Shown one piece after another: positions 33,507-42,745 of a stretch of 64,000 nt of DNA. A model generated the notes under the pieces. It worked only from the letters and a program-made list of their open reading frames with translations. It was not told where the DNA came from and searched no databases. Every line of letters begins with the position of its first letter. Position 1 is the first letter of the stretch. Source of the DNA: Pteria penguin (taxonomy: Eukaryota; Mollusca; Bivalvia; Pterioida; Pteriidae); assembly GCA_035048485.1 (NCBI GenBank), contig CM068590.1, positions 2,652,593 through 2,716,592 on the forward strand, in the 5' to 3' direction. The position numbers were made by a program, and so were the translations under genes.

Positions 33507-35129
33507 ATGGCAGATCACCAGCGACCGACTCTATGTGAAGTAGATGGTTGTGAGAATCCAGCGCAATATCAATGTCTGAATTGTGAAGACGATTTCTGTA
33601 TCAGGTGTAAAGAGAAACACCAAGGAAAAAGAAAAGCACACAAGTTTGTCATATACTCAGAGAGAATGAAACGAATTTGCAAGAAACACACTGAAAATAA
33701 ATACCTTTATTGGTGCAAAATATGCAGTGAACCTTGTTGTGGTACATGTGCCATCACATCACATAATGGGCATACCGTCGTCGAAATAGAGGATGCAATC
33801 TGCGATAAGAAAGAAAACGTAAAAAGGGACTTAGGAGGACCCTTTCGGGTATTTCTGACACAATGGAAAAATCTCCTGCACGAAGCCAAACAGACGAAAA
33901 CTGCATATGAAGCCAACATGTTTAAACTTGACCAAGACTTAGTTGGGCATGCAAAACGTCTCCATGCAGCCATAGATAAGAGCTTAGCTAAAATACGGAG
34001 GAAGCTGAGAAAAATCAGTGAAAAGAAAGAGGAAACACTTCAAGCACAAGAAAAGTCAATAAATGACAAGTATGAACAATTCAAAAGAAATATTGAACAA
34101 CTAGAGGAACTTGTACAAATAAGTGATATCAGTCTATTAGAAAACATGCTTGATATCACCGATATGGAAGTCCTTCCAGCCCTCACCCGACCCTCACCTC
34201 CTAGTTACACTCCTGGCAACATTGATGATCAAACGATATTCACAATGATCGGGAACCTAGACTCGTTTGTAGGGGATTTAACAAAGGAAATCTCAGTCGA
34301 TGTTGGAAATAACAGACCTGCAGAACCTTTTCCACGAGCGTCTGTGACGTCATTACTATCCACGCCAGTTGTAGTATCATCATTCCGTCATGAGTATGCT
34401 TATGATCTTGATTATGTATTTGGTTATCCATACATCGCCAGCACCACGTCATCAGGTCAGGCCTGGGTGACGACTGATTGGAGACATATACACTTGATGT
34501 ACCATTACGGTGATGTACTGGATATTATCGACACTGGTTTCGACGTCAATAGTTTTACCACCACAGTAAATGAAGATGCCCTCATTACAGGCAATTGCTG
34601 TATCACGTCAGCTTCAAAAGAAGCATCGTCATGGAATGTAAACACCTTATTTGAAACGCAATACGACCCACAGGCAATTTGTTCGCTACGTAACGGTGAC
34701 GTCGTCGTGACGTCAGGCATCGGTGAACACCGGGTCATCCAGTACAGTATTAAAGGGGCAGTGGTACATGAATTTGATGCAAGCTTGTTTTCCGATCCAT
34801 GTGCAGTAGCTGTCAATAAAGTGAACGTGGATTTGTACGTGTGTGATGGAGGAAAAGTATTAGTGTTTGGGAAAGACAACACACTACGCTACACATACAC
34901 AGGCTTTGATGGAACATCATTCAACCCCTGGGACGTCAGTACTGATAACAATGGCCGCATTCTCATCACCGACAACAACAACAAAATACACATTCTGGAC
35001 AAGGAGGGCAGCTTTCTTCAATATTTACAGTATCCTGGACTGAAGAATCCACTGTATGTTAGTGTAGACAGCGAGGGGCGAGCCTGGATCGGGGAGGAGA
35101 AAAGAGAGGTTAAAATAGTGAAATACTAG
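33507..35129 (+). CDS. TRIM-like protein copy B (two B-boxes, coiled coil, propeller-like C-terminus)
   Basis: A single intact coding exon of 540 residues. The ATG at 33507 is chosen because it directly follows a splice acceptor and aligns with copies A and C; the open frame extends 18 codons upstream into non-coding sequence. Residues ~9-48 form a first B-box-type zinc finger (CEVDGCENPAQYQCLNCED…CIRCKEKH). Residues ~57-96 form a second (ICKKHTENK…WCKICSEPCCGTC…SHNGH). Residues ~105-245 are charged and coiled-coil-like (KISEKKEETLQAQEKSINDK). The C-terminal ~260 residues have NHL-like blade motifs (NGDVVVTSG, VAVNKVNVDLYVCDGGKVLV, DNNGRILITDNNN, DSEGRAWIGE). There is no RING domain, so E3 ligase activity cannot be assumed. 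In bivalves such proteins are expanded and often discussed as immune or RNA/protein-binding factors; the role here is unknown. Confidence 0.93.
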   Translation: MADHQRPTLCEVDGCENPAQYQCLNCEDDFCIRCKEKHQGKRKAHKFVIYSERMKRICKKHTENKYLYWCKICSEPCCGTCAITSHNGHTVVEIEDAICDKKENVKRDLGGPFRVFLTQWKNLLHEAKQTKTAYEANMFKLDQDLVGHAKRLHAAIDKSLAKIRRKLRKISEKKEETLQAQEKSINDKYEQFKRNIEQLEELVQISDISLLENMLDITDMEVLPALTRPSPPSYTPGNIDDQTIFTMIGNLDSFVGDLTKEISVDVGNNRPAEPFPRASVTSLLSTPVVVSSFRHEYAYDLDYVFGYPYIASTTSSGQAWVTTDWRHIHLMYHYGDVLDIIDTGFDVNSFTTTVNEDALITGNCCITSASKEASSWNVNTLFETQYDPQAICSLRNGDVVVTSGIGEHRVIQYSIKGAVVHEFDASLFSDPCAVAVNKVNVDLYVCDGGKVLVFGKDNTLRYTYTGFDGTSFNPWDVSTDNNGRILITDNNNKIHILDKEGSFLQYLQYPGLKNPLYVSVDSEGRAWIGEEKREVKIVKY

Positions 35130-35279
35130 AGAAACTTTATGTACACTCTATGCGGTTACAAAGCGCTGATTTTTATCTATCTAGCTAGCGTTGTTGTTTC
35201 TTATTTCTATTTACATTTTGTCAACGTCGATGGAAGTGCAATTTACCTTATCATTTATGTCAAAGGATATCTTTGCCGT

Positions 35280-35370
35280 GTGATCAACCATCTTCGCAAG
35301 CCAAGGCTTCGTTTCGTACGTAGTGCAGTAGAACGAAACGAAGCCTTGGCTTGCGAAGATGGTGATCAAC
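35280..35370. mobile_element. 73-bp fold-back element with 9-bp target duplication
   Basis: The element 35289-35361 consists of two perfectly complementary 29-nt arms (CATCTTCGCAAGCCAAGGCT… and its complement) around a 15-nt loop. GTGATCAAC is directly repeated at 35280-35288 and 35362-35370. It sits in the 3' flank of TRIM-like copy B, about 150 bp after the stop, where it would form a 29-bp hairpin if transcribed. The corresponding flank of copy C lacks it. A 9-bp duplication would suit a Mutator-like or Merlin-like MITE, but the family is not determined. Confidence 0.93.
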
Positions 35371-35674
35371 CTGATTAAAACCAAATCCCTACTTCGCTCG
35401 TCGTTTCTGATAATTGCGACTTATCAGCAAACGGGAGCGAATTAGAGGTCTGATTTCAATTAGATTGGCCGTGTGATATTATGATATTTGCTTCTGTGTT
35501 TTTCGTAATAACAAAGTTAGAGACGAATGAAACAAATTTTCAGGCAAGGAGATACGGTGTAAGTTTGCTTATCTTACAGCATAATATGACATGGGAACTC
35601 ATTCAGATCTCGGGGTAATACACACCAGACCAACTATCTGTATACTATCTGTATATCTAATTCAAATGATCTGT

Positions 35675-36240
35675 TTAAGAATAATCACTCTATTGGTGGA
35701 TCATGGAGTCGGAAATATATTAGGATTACTTAAGGAATTAATTGGTATAGATCATACAGTTATGTATGTGGGAAATAATTCAGTGCGGGATCGGGGTAAA
35801 TGGTGTATTAGTAACAAACAGATGATTCAGTCAGATGGTGTGATCATGAATTAAAAGGATAAACAAGGAATATAATTACACGGGGATCGTGGAGGTCAAT
35901 GTATGGTGATGTATGTAGGGGATCCTAAAGGAATGCAGTTGTGGATTGGGGAAGTGGATGTGTGGGTGATAATGAAATGACCTATCGGTGGATCTTGGTG
36001 TTCGATATGTCTGGAATAAATAAGGGGTTCTGTGGAGGATCATATAGTTGTGTATGTAGGGAATAATCAAGGGATTCGTGGAGATGATTGTTTGGGAAAG
36101 AAAGGGGGGTTAATCAAATGATTAAATGGTAGACTATGAAATTGAGTATGTGGGTTATAATAAGGGTATTCAGTGGTGGAGATTGGAATTGTGTATATGG
36201 ACCTACTTCTCGATTGTGGGAGCGGTGTATGGGAGATTAT
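35675..36240. repeat. Diverged relative of the 31.5 kb minisatellite
   Basis: Recurrent GTGGATC(A/T)TGGxG…GTATGTxGGG(A/G)ATAAT blocks at irregular 40-60-bp spacing correspond to the GGGGATAATCAAGGGATAC units on the other side of TRIM-like copy B. AATAATCAAGGGATTCGTGG at 36062-36081 is the closest match. Confidence 0.6.
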
Positions 36241-36399
36241 CAAAAGGGAGGCTTCATTGAGTTCTGTTTCGAACGAAAATAAAATAATAGTTTTGTAATA
36301 TTGGAATTCCATGAATTTAATTATAAATAAACATATATCAGTACAGATCTTTCGTGTTTTATTACAATGTCACAAAGCTTTCTTTGTCATGCTGAAACA

Positions 36400-36595
36400 C
36401 CTATCATGCGCGAATACAGAGGGGGTCCAGAACCACCCCCCCCCCACCCCCTAGAATCCGAAAATTTTACCCCCCAAAAAAGGTAATATTTGGGCATTTT
36501 TGAGGTTCGACCCCCCCCCCCTCGTCTAAGAGAAAAATTTACCTTTTTTGGTTGGACCCCCTCTGACAAAAATTTCTGGAATCGCGCATGCCTAT
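36400..36595 (+). mobile_element. MITE family M1, copy 1 (186 bp)
   Basis: The element 36405-36590 starts CATGCGCGAATACAGA and ends TCTGGAATCGCGCATG, imperfect inverted termini of about 16 bp. CCTAT is repeated on both sides (36400-36404 and 36591-36595). The internal sequence is G/C-homopolymer-rich and matches copy 2 at 38.2 kb in reverse orientation (GGTTGGACCCCCTCTGACAA). Confidence 0.85.
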
Positions 36596-36844
36596 GCTGA
36601 TAATTTTGTGTTTGAAGTAAAACAATATCAGAGATATTATCAGATGTAAACATTTATCATTTAATGAAATTATTCTAATCAAAACCTACAGCTCCCCATC
36701 CCCTCCCTTTTTTCTATTTTCTTTTTATTTCGGTAAAACCAATCGCTTTAGTATGCATATCTTTTGTTTCCATAGGTATTTAAACCGATTAGATACATTT
36801 ATACTCTGCTTATTCGAAATCTGGAGCTTTAAATTCGTACATCA

Positions 36845-37010
36845 TCCTTTCAATAAAAAGAGAAAACAGAAGATATCTGACAAAGCTGTATGACACAAAT
36901 CACCAAGGACATGCACAAAAAAAATTTGTAATAATAGGAACGACATTACAAAAATATTCGATTGTGCTACTGTTACGATACCGACTTCGGACGGTCAATT
37001 GAAGGTTCAA
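36845..37010 (+). repeat. Dispersed repeat family R1, reference copy
   Basis: It contains GACAAAGCTGTATGACACAA, ATCACCAAGGACATGCACA and GACATTACAAAAATATTCGA. It is matched by inverted sequence at 13970-14050 and direct sequence at 28730-28850. It has no coding content and its class is unknown. Confidence 0.75.
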
Positions 37011-37744
37011 TTGTATAAAATCTAATTGAAGTTGCTACCTTATCCCGCCAACTTTGAGGTATATGACTAGTTGATAGTGTTTCAGTCAACCACATTATGT
37101 ATGAATTCTTTTCCAAAAATAAAAAAGGGGCATCTTCCCAGCTTTTCTCGTAAAATTTATCTTTTGCTGTAATCATTGTTCAATGTATATATAGTTCCAA
37201 AGAAGTCTAAATGTATTTAATTTTCTCAAAATAATTCAAAACATTTGTTATAAACATTACACACTTCGACGATGGTAGACAAGAGAAGATACTGTTATCA
37301 AATTCTGATCATAAGACATATGCGCGCACATGACATATATAATTTAGGATAGGACTTGCGTAAGATCGATAACAAAACAAAGGAATGTGCATATGTAAAG
37401 GGTTTTTGTAATTTCAAATTATCTAAAACACGTCATCCTATTTTCAGAACATAAGTGATAAAGCAAATGAGTTATATGAGTTATATTCAGTGTTTGTTTA
37501 ATACATATAAGGTCATATTACATCTTTTGAACAAGTGCAGCAGAGAGCTTCTTTATCAATTAAAGTAAAAAGAAGAATGCTTTTGTTTACGAGAAATCCT
37601 TTAAGCGTAGAAGATTTTAAAACATTTTATATACGGTAGTTCAACCCCATGGCAATAAACTGAACATTAATAAAAATGAAATTGTGACCCGATAATGAGG
37701 TTTACACCGACATTTTATATTTGCCAGAGAGAAGACGGGAAACA
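37011..37744. other. AT-rich, no feature seen
   Basis: No repeat or coding frame is supported. Confidence 0.3.
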
Positions 37745-38110
37745 GTAAATGCCGGTGTCATATAGTAGGTCTTCCCCTCACAGTAGATTTATCCCGGAAA
37801 GCTAACTATATAGTAACCCCCTGGGAAGAAGCGGAATATATTAGCTCTAACGGATATAGGAGGTCTCCCACTCGGAAGACAATCTATATAGAACCTCTTC
37901 CCCATAGGGGAAATTGGCTATACAGTACCCCTTCCCTCGTAGGGAAAATTGGCTATATAGTAGCTCTTCCTCCTTGGGGAAAATTGGCTATATAGTAGCT
38001 CTTCCGCCACATTCTCAAGCCCGCAGGTATTAGCCAAAGTCTCCCACATTTTCAATTCCGCAGGTATTAAGTACTTTTTCTCACCTTTTGAAGCCTGCAA
38101 ATATTAGTTT
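37745..38110. repeat. Degenerate minisatellites (37-38-bp units)
   Basis: 37745-38005 repeats GGGGAAAATTGGCTATATAG with TAGCTCTTCC(T/G)CC at about 37-bp spacing (two good and four diverged units). 37999-38105 repeats CACATT(C/T)TCAA(G/T)(C/T)CCGCAGGTATTA at about 38-50-bp spacing (three units). Confidence 0.75.
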
Positions 38111-38228
38111 TTGACTTTTCCTCTGATATGGCAATGGGAATGAGGCTATCATATAGTGGGTCTTCTCTGATATATAAGATTTTCTAGAAGATTATTATGT
38201 AGTGATCACCTCTTGTAGCCTCTTCACA

Positions 38229-38411
38229 ACTCCCCGTGCGCGGATCCAGAATTTTTTGTCAGAGGGGGTCCAACCAAAAAGAAAAGTAAATTTATTTCTT
38301 AGACGAGGGGGGTCCAACCCCAAAAATGCCCAAATATTACCTTTTTTTGTAAAATTTTCAGATTCCAGGGGGGTGGGTACCCTCCCCTTCTGTATCCGCG
38401 CATGACTCCCC
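38229..38411 (-). mobile_element. MITE family M1, copy 2, 7-bp target duplication
   Basis: The element 38236-38404 starts GTGCGCGGATCCAGAA and ends TTCTGTATCCGCGCATG. ACTCCCC is perfectly duplicated at 38229-38235 and 38405-38411. The internal sequence is the reverse complement of copy 1 at 36.4 kb. Confidence 0.9.
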
Positions 38412-39089
38412 GTACATGTTTGATGATCCAGTGCTTTACAAGTGTAATAAAAGTACCACAGTTCTAACATTCCTACACTATTGAAAACCTTCACGTGATT
38501 GTGTACAACCACTTCGTGTGTGGTGTCTTAGTCGAAAGTCAATTTTATAGCAGTAGTTCAGAGACGCTTGAACTAACGACCGTTGTCTTTAAAACCCCAC
38601 GCTCTACAGACTGGTCTAATGGACTAACACACTATCTAATCCTAGTAGAAACATGTTGTACACAAAATCAACACTCAGCAGTAACCACTGATGACGAACA
38701 GTTCTAATTGTCTAACAATAGCGTATTAGTTACATCTGCATCATTTAATAATTTTGCTATGAAACGAAGAAAAAAAAAAGATTTGAACTAGTACATTGTG
38801 AAAAAGTGCTTTAATATCAGTTTAATAATTAATGAATATGGGGCGCCTTTTTACTTTTTAATCCAAAAATGGGGATCACCTCATGGTGTCAAATGGATTC
38901 CACAAAATGGATGTCGCAGACCAGTCGCCTGACGTGGCCCCCATACTATTTTCAAATCCTGGATCAGCCCCTGATTTAAACAAAATTATGAAATGTAGCT
39001 GAAGCACCATGGTTCCTAATTTCAATGAGAACTGTTTCTAAATTTCTGTAATCAAAAGATCCCAAAGCAATAATATAAGATGTGCTGCT

Positions 39090-39260
39090 ATTGGCTGATA
39101 AAATCGTGCGCACGACATTGCTATTTTGGTGCGTACAACTTAGTAAGTTGTGCGCACAACATAATTATCTCGTGCGCATGATGTTTTATATCGTACGCAC
39201 AACATAACAATCTCTTTCACACGACTTACTACATGTAAGTAGCGCGCACGAGATACTTTT
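39090..39260. repeat. Repeat rich in self-complementary GTGCGCAC motifs
   Basis: It contains TCGTGCGCACGACATTGCTA, AAGTTGTGCGCACAACATAA and TCTCGTGCGCATGATGTTTT. CGTACGCACAACATAA and GTAGCGCGCACGAGATA follow. Palindromic cores are spaced about 30-60 bp apart, alternating GTCGTGCGCACGAC-like and TTGTGCGCACAA-like forms. This looks like a structured MITE or satellite monomer; copy number elsewhere is unknown. Confidence 0.7.
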
Positions 39261-39414
39261 TTCCACGTGTATCTATATATATACAATCTACAACAATGTT
39301 TCAATGTATTCTGGTATTAGCGCATTGACTTCAACAACAACATAACGTGTAACTATCTGACATCACTAATCCTCGCACAGAAATTGTTCTACGCATCCCG
39401 TCTGTACTATACTT

Positions 39415-39675
39415 CCCTCAGTGTACGCACAAAGTAATGGCATAGGACACTGTGTCTACATTAATCTATGTTTCTTGTGTACAATGTTCCCTTAGTTTGA
39501 GCACACAATAATGGCAGAAGACACTGTGTCTATATTACTCTATGTTCCTTGTATACATTGCTCCCTCAGTTTGAGCACACAATAATAGCAGAAGACACTG
39601 TGTCTACATTGCTATTTGTTTCTTGTAGACATTGCTACCTTAGATTCCGCACAGAGTAATGGAAGGAGACGTATT
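39415..39675. repeat. ~82-bp tandem repeat, about 3.3 copies
   Basis: The unit contains GAGCACACAATAATGGCAGA, AGACACTGTGTCTACATTAC and TCTATGTTTCTTGTATACAT. Each unit bears the palindrome GACACTGTGTC. The last unit is truncated and diverged. Confidence 0.85.
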
Positions 39676-40011
39676 ACTCTCGGTTTTTCGTGGGAATGAT
39701 TTACTAATTTACTTTTGAAACATACAGCACCAAGTACAGAAAAGGTGATAGATAAACTATTTATATATCTACTGTGAACATTTATAAAACTGTATCTTAT
39801 TCTTGCTTTCCTATTGATTTGAACCTAACAGGAACTACTCTTGAAATCCGAATAAGGACCAAGTGTAGTGGTCGGGAGGGTCTGACTTAAGTGTTCTTAT
39901 ATCTTTTTTCCCGATGTTGTGAGGTAGTGGCATCTTCTACATAGTGTTTGTTCACATTCATGTATATATACAGTGCTGAATTATATTTTATTCGTCTGTA
40001 TGTAAGGGCAT

Positions 40012-40150
40012 TCAGGGCGGGTGTGGTTAGCCAAACAGGAAACGCTCTTCCTCCCGAGCACCTGGTTTCAGAGGTCCGTGAATGCTCACTGTGGTACATT
40101 GTTGTTAGTGCCATAGTCATGCAACACCAGTTACTTTCGTATTTTTATGT
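40012..40150 (+). mobile_element. Solo Penelope-like 3' tail, second subfamily
   Basis: GGCGGGTGTGGTTAGCCAAA then CAGGAAACGCTCTTCCTCCC and GAGCACCTGGTTTCAGAGGT matches the common tail. It continues with TCACTGTGGTACATTGTTGT and TGCCATAGTCATG, which recur at 53.1 kb but not downstream of the 15/44 kb copies. No reverse-transcriptase remnant lies upstream. Confidence 0.72.
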
Positions 40151-40319
40151 AATCAATTATATATTAATTGAATTATTATGACTTTTTTTTAAAGAAATCT
40201 CTACAACATTTTTCTTATTATTTATCCATTCTTACTGAAAGGGCTCAAATATAATTTCTTTATTATTAGAAAAAATAATGTATATTATGTCATAACGGTA
40301 AGCGTTATGAAATAAACAT

Positions 40320-40400
40320 AGTGGTAAAACCTGGGAATCGAATCGATAACCTCAACTCTGCCAGCTTTTCACTTAGCCTTTAAACCGAATCTGCCAATAT
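40320..40400 (-). mobile_element. Degraded tRNA-like SINE head
   Basis: CCTGGGAATCGAATCGATAACC resembles an inverted B box, and the following pyrimidine-rich block could be a decayed A-box side. Weakly supported. Confidence 0.35.
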
Positions 40401-41250
40401 ATTCGTCGTCCGTCCTTCAACAATTTGTTATCGCTACTCCTCTGAGATATGATTATGAGCTAGAAGTATTCCCTATGTGATCTAGTGCATATGAAATTTT
40501 GAACTTGATCCCCGCCCTCGAGTAGTCTTGAAATCGTGTAATGGCTTTTCTTACAGTAGAGATGTTTATACTGTATAGTCTAATTTGATTTGATTTCTTT
40601 CCCTATACAGTCAGAAGTGAAACAAAATCCAATACAAACGATCGTTCAATAAGCTCCCTCTATCGGCGGTAGTAGGCAGGGGATGCGGGTTTCAGCCCCT
40701 TTGGTCAAAAACTTTTGCCCAAGAAAGGTCTTTTTGTCCAGGTTCAGGGCTTCCACCCAAACCCCAACCTTTCCTGACTAAAAAGCTTACATGCATGGCA
40801 GGCCGTAACGGCTTTTTAGCCATTCTATATTTGCGTAGTATTGATGTTTCAGATTTATTTGAAGATCAGAACAGACTCAGCTCTATGACAAAATCCACCA
40901 CGTGTACACCAAACATCCCAGAGTATGGAGAAGACATAATAAACATCACAGAAAGCTTCCTTTACATGGCACCTGTGGTATCGACTGAAAACAGTGAATT
41001 TAAATGAAAATTAGACTGGAGTTACATACTCCTGCTTGTTATTGCTTCGCGAAGAACATAAAATCTAGACAGGCATTGCCAAGCTAAGTGAAAATGCGCA
41101 ATTTTCTAATTCCAAAATTTGCCAAATTGCAGGAGCTTTAAGGGGGACTCACCTTCTTTGTCCCCTCAGCTGGGCTCCTGCTTGATACCTATGCAGTCCA
41201 TAGGCACCTCGCCTGGCTTCACCCCAAACTCTTAAACATGGATCCCCCCC
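40401..41250. other. Non-coding, no confident gene
   Basis: A 70-codon frame at 40795-41007 has no recognised domain. The stretch GTTTCAGCCCCTTTGGTCAA to CAACCTTTCCTGAC looks repeat-like but has no partner in this window. Confidence 0.3.
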
Positions 41251-41251
41251 T

Positions 41252-41259
41252 GTGTGTGT

Positions 41260-41336
<77 letters not shown>
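41252..41336. repeat. (GT)n microsatellite
   Basis: An 85-bp GT/TG dinucleotide tract, followed by three GTGTGGAAAA units. Confidence 0.97.
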
Positions 41337-41337
<1 letters not shown>

Positions 41338-41584
41338 AAAAGTGTGGAAAAGTGTGGAAAAATCGGAAGATGAAAGTTACAGTAACAGGCGGTAGGGTAT
41401 AAATTACGGGACTACATATCCTTACTTAATTTGTTTGTTTAAGCCAAAATACTAAAATTCTACTTATTCAATGGCATCTGCTCGCTGCGTCACATACACA
41501 TTTAGATCATACAAATCTATATCTACCGTCACACCTTAACAAAATGATGTACACTAGCTTATATGTGTACAGTGAAACATGCTA

Positions 41585-41960
41585 TCTATAGAAATCAAAC
41601 TTAGTGATTTTTTGATAAGGACAAGCCTATGTGATGATGATGATCTAACCGAGTCGTTTACATATCGGTCACCCGTCTGATTTAGTCGCACCTTCTTTTC
41701 GTCAAATTCAAACTTATACTTGCCGAGGCTGTAGATAGGGAGGTAGTCAGACTGTTCATCGGAGCAATTAAGAATCCCTTTATGTGAGTAATGTCAGTGA
41801 TATCAAGTCCAACGACTTTATGTCTTTTGATTTTTTATATTGCATTATATCGATCTCTTTTACTTTCAATTCTGTTCAATGTGACGGACGAAAGGGGAGG
41901 TAAGTCATTTCTGTGATATGTATTCTAAGAGTCAAACGACGTCTTTAAGTCTTTTCTGAT
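41585..41960 (+). other. Orphan copy of the TRIM upstream region
   Basis: GAGTCGTTTACATATCGGTC, CCGAGGCTGTAGATAGGGAG and ATTGCATTATATCGATCTCT match, in order, the segments upstream of copy A (20.0-20.16 kb) and copy B (32.98-33.24 kb). No B-box coding sequence follows; the homology ends where the Penelope-like elements begin. It marks a fourth TRIM-like unit whose gene has been lost or displaced. Confidence 0.7.
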
Positions 41961-41975
41961 AACTGTTTCTTCACC

Positions 41976-42740
41976 AAAAAGGGTTCGCGCAAATATAAAT
42001 TTATTGTTTTAAGATATCCAGATACATATTTTGTGAAAAACCACTCTGAATCGAAAAATAAGTACTCTGAAGATGACATAAAAACATGCTGGACTCATTG
42101 ATTGACAATATATATGTTGCGTTCGGTGACCAGGTCTTCCAACAAATCATCGGAATCCCTATGGGGACTAACTGTGCTCCTTTGCTAGCCGATTTGTTCC
42201 TTTCGTCGTACGAAATTGACTTTTATACAAAATCTTATAGGTCAAAATAAGAAGCAATTGGCTTTGTCCTTTAATTTTACATTCAAATATATTGATGATG
42301 TACTAACTATAAATAACAAAAACTTTTATACATTCGTATATACAATATATCCAAAGGAACTTGAAATTAAGGACACTACAATATCCAATTCATGTACTTC
42401 ATATTTAGATCTACTTATTGATGTCGACCGAGATGGTAAACTTACTACTTCAATTTATAACAAACGTGATGACTTTAGTTTCCCCATTGTTAGCTTTTCA
42501 TATACTAGTAGCAACATTCCTTTATCACCTGCGTACAGTGTTTATGTATCCCAATTGATTCCATATGCGCGAGCGTCATCTGAATATTGCTCTTTCATTT
42601 ATCGAAGCTAATTACTAGGAGAAAAGCTACTCAAACAAGGATATGAGATATCACGACTTATGTCAACACTCCGGAAATTTTACGGTCGTTATAAGGACCT
42701 TATTTGCTCATATGCTGTATCGTTGTCTGACATGTCATTA
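41976..42740 (+). pseudogene. Penelope-like reverse transcriptase remnant, frameshifted
   Basis: Segments SESKNKYSEDD, then (new frame) LIDNIYVAFGDQVFQQIIGI and PMGTNCAPLLADLFLSSYE, then (third frame, from about 42216) FKYIDDVLTINNKNF, SYLDLLIDVDRDGKLTTS, NIPLSPAYSVYVSQLIPYAR and RKFYGRYKDL. The motifs follow the next element closely but at lower identity. At least two frameshifts and a nonsense codon disrupt it. It lacks the 3' tail and abuts the following copy directly at about 42740, a head-to-tail arrangement often seen in Penelope-like elements. Confidence 0.82.
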
Positions 42741-42745
42741 CTGGT

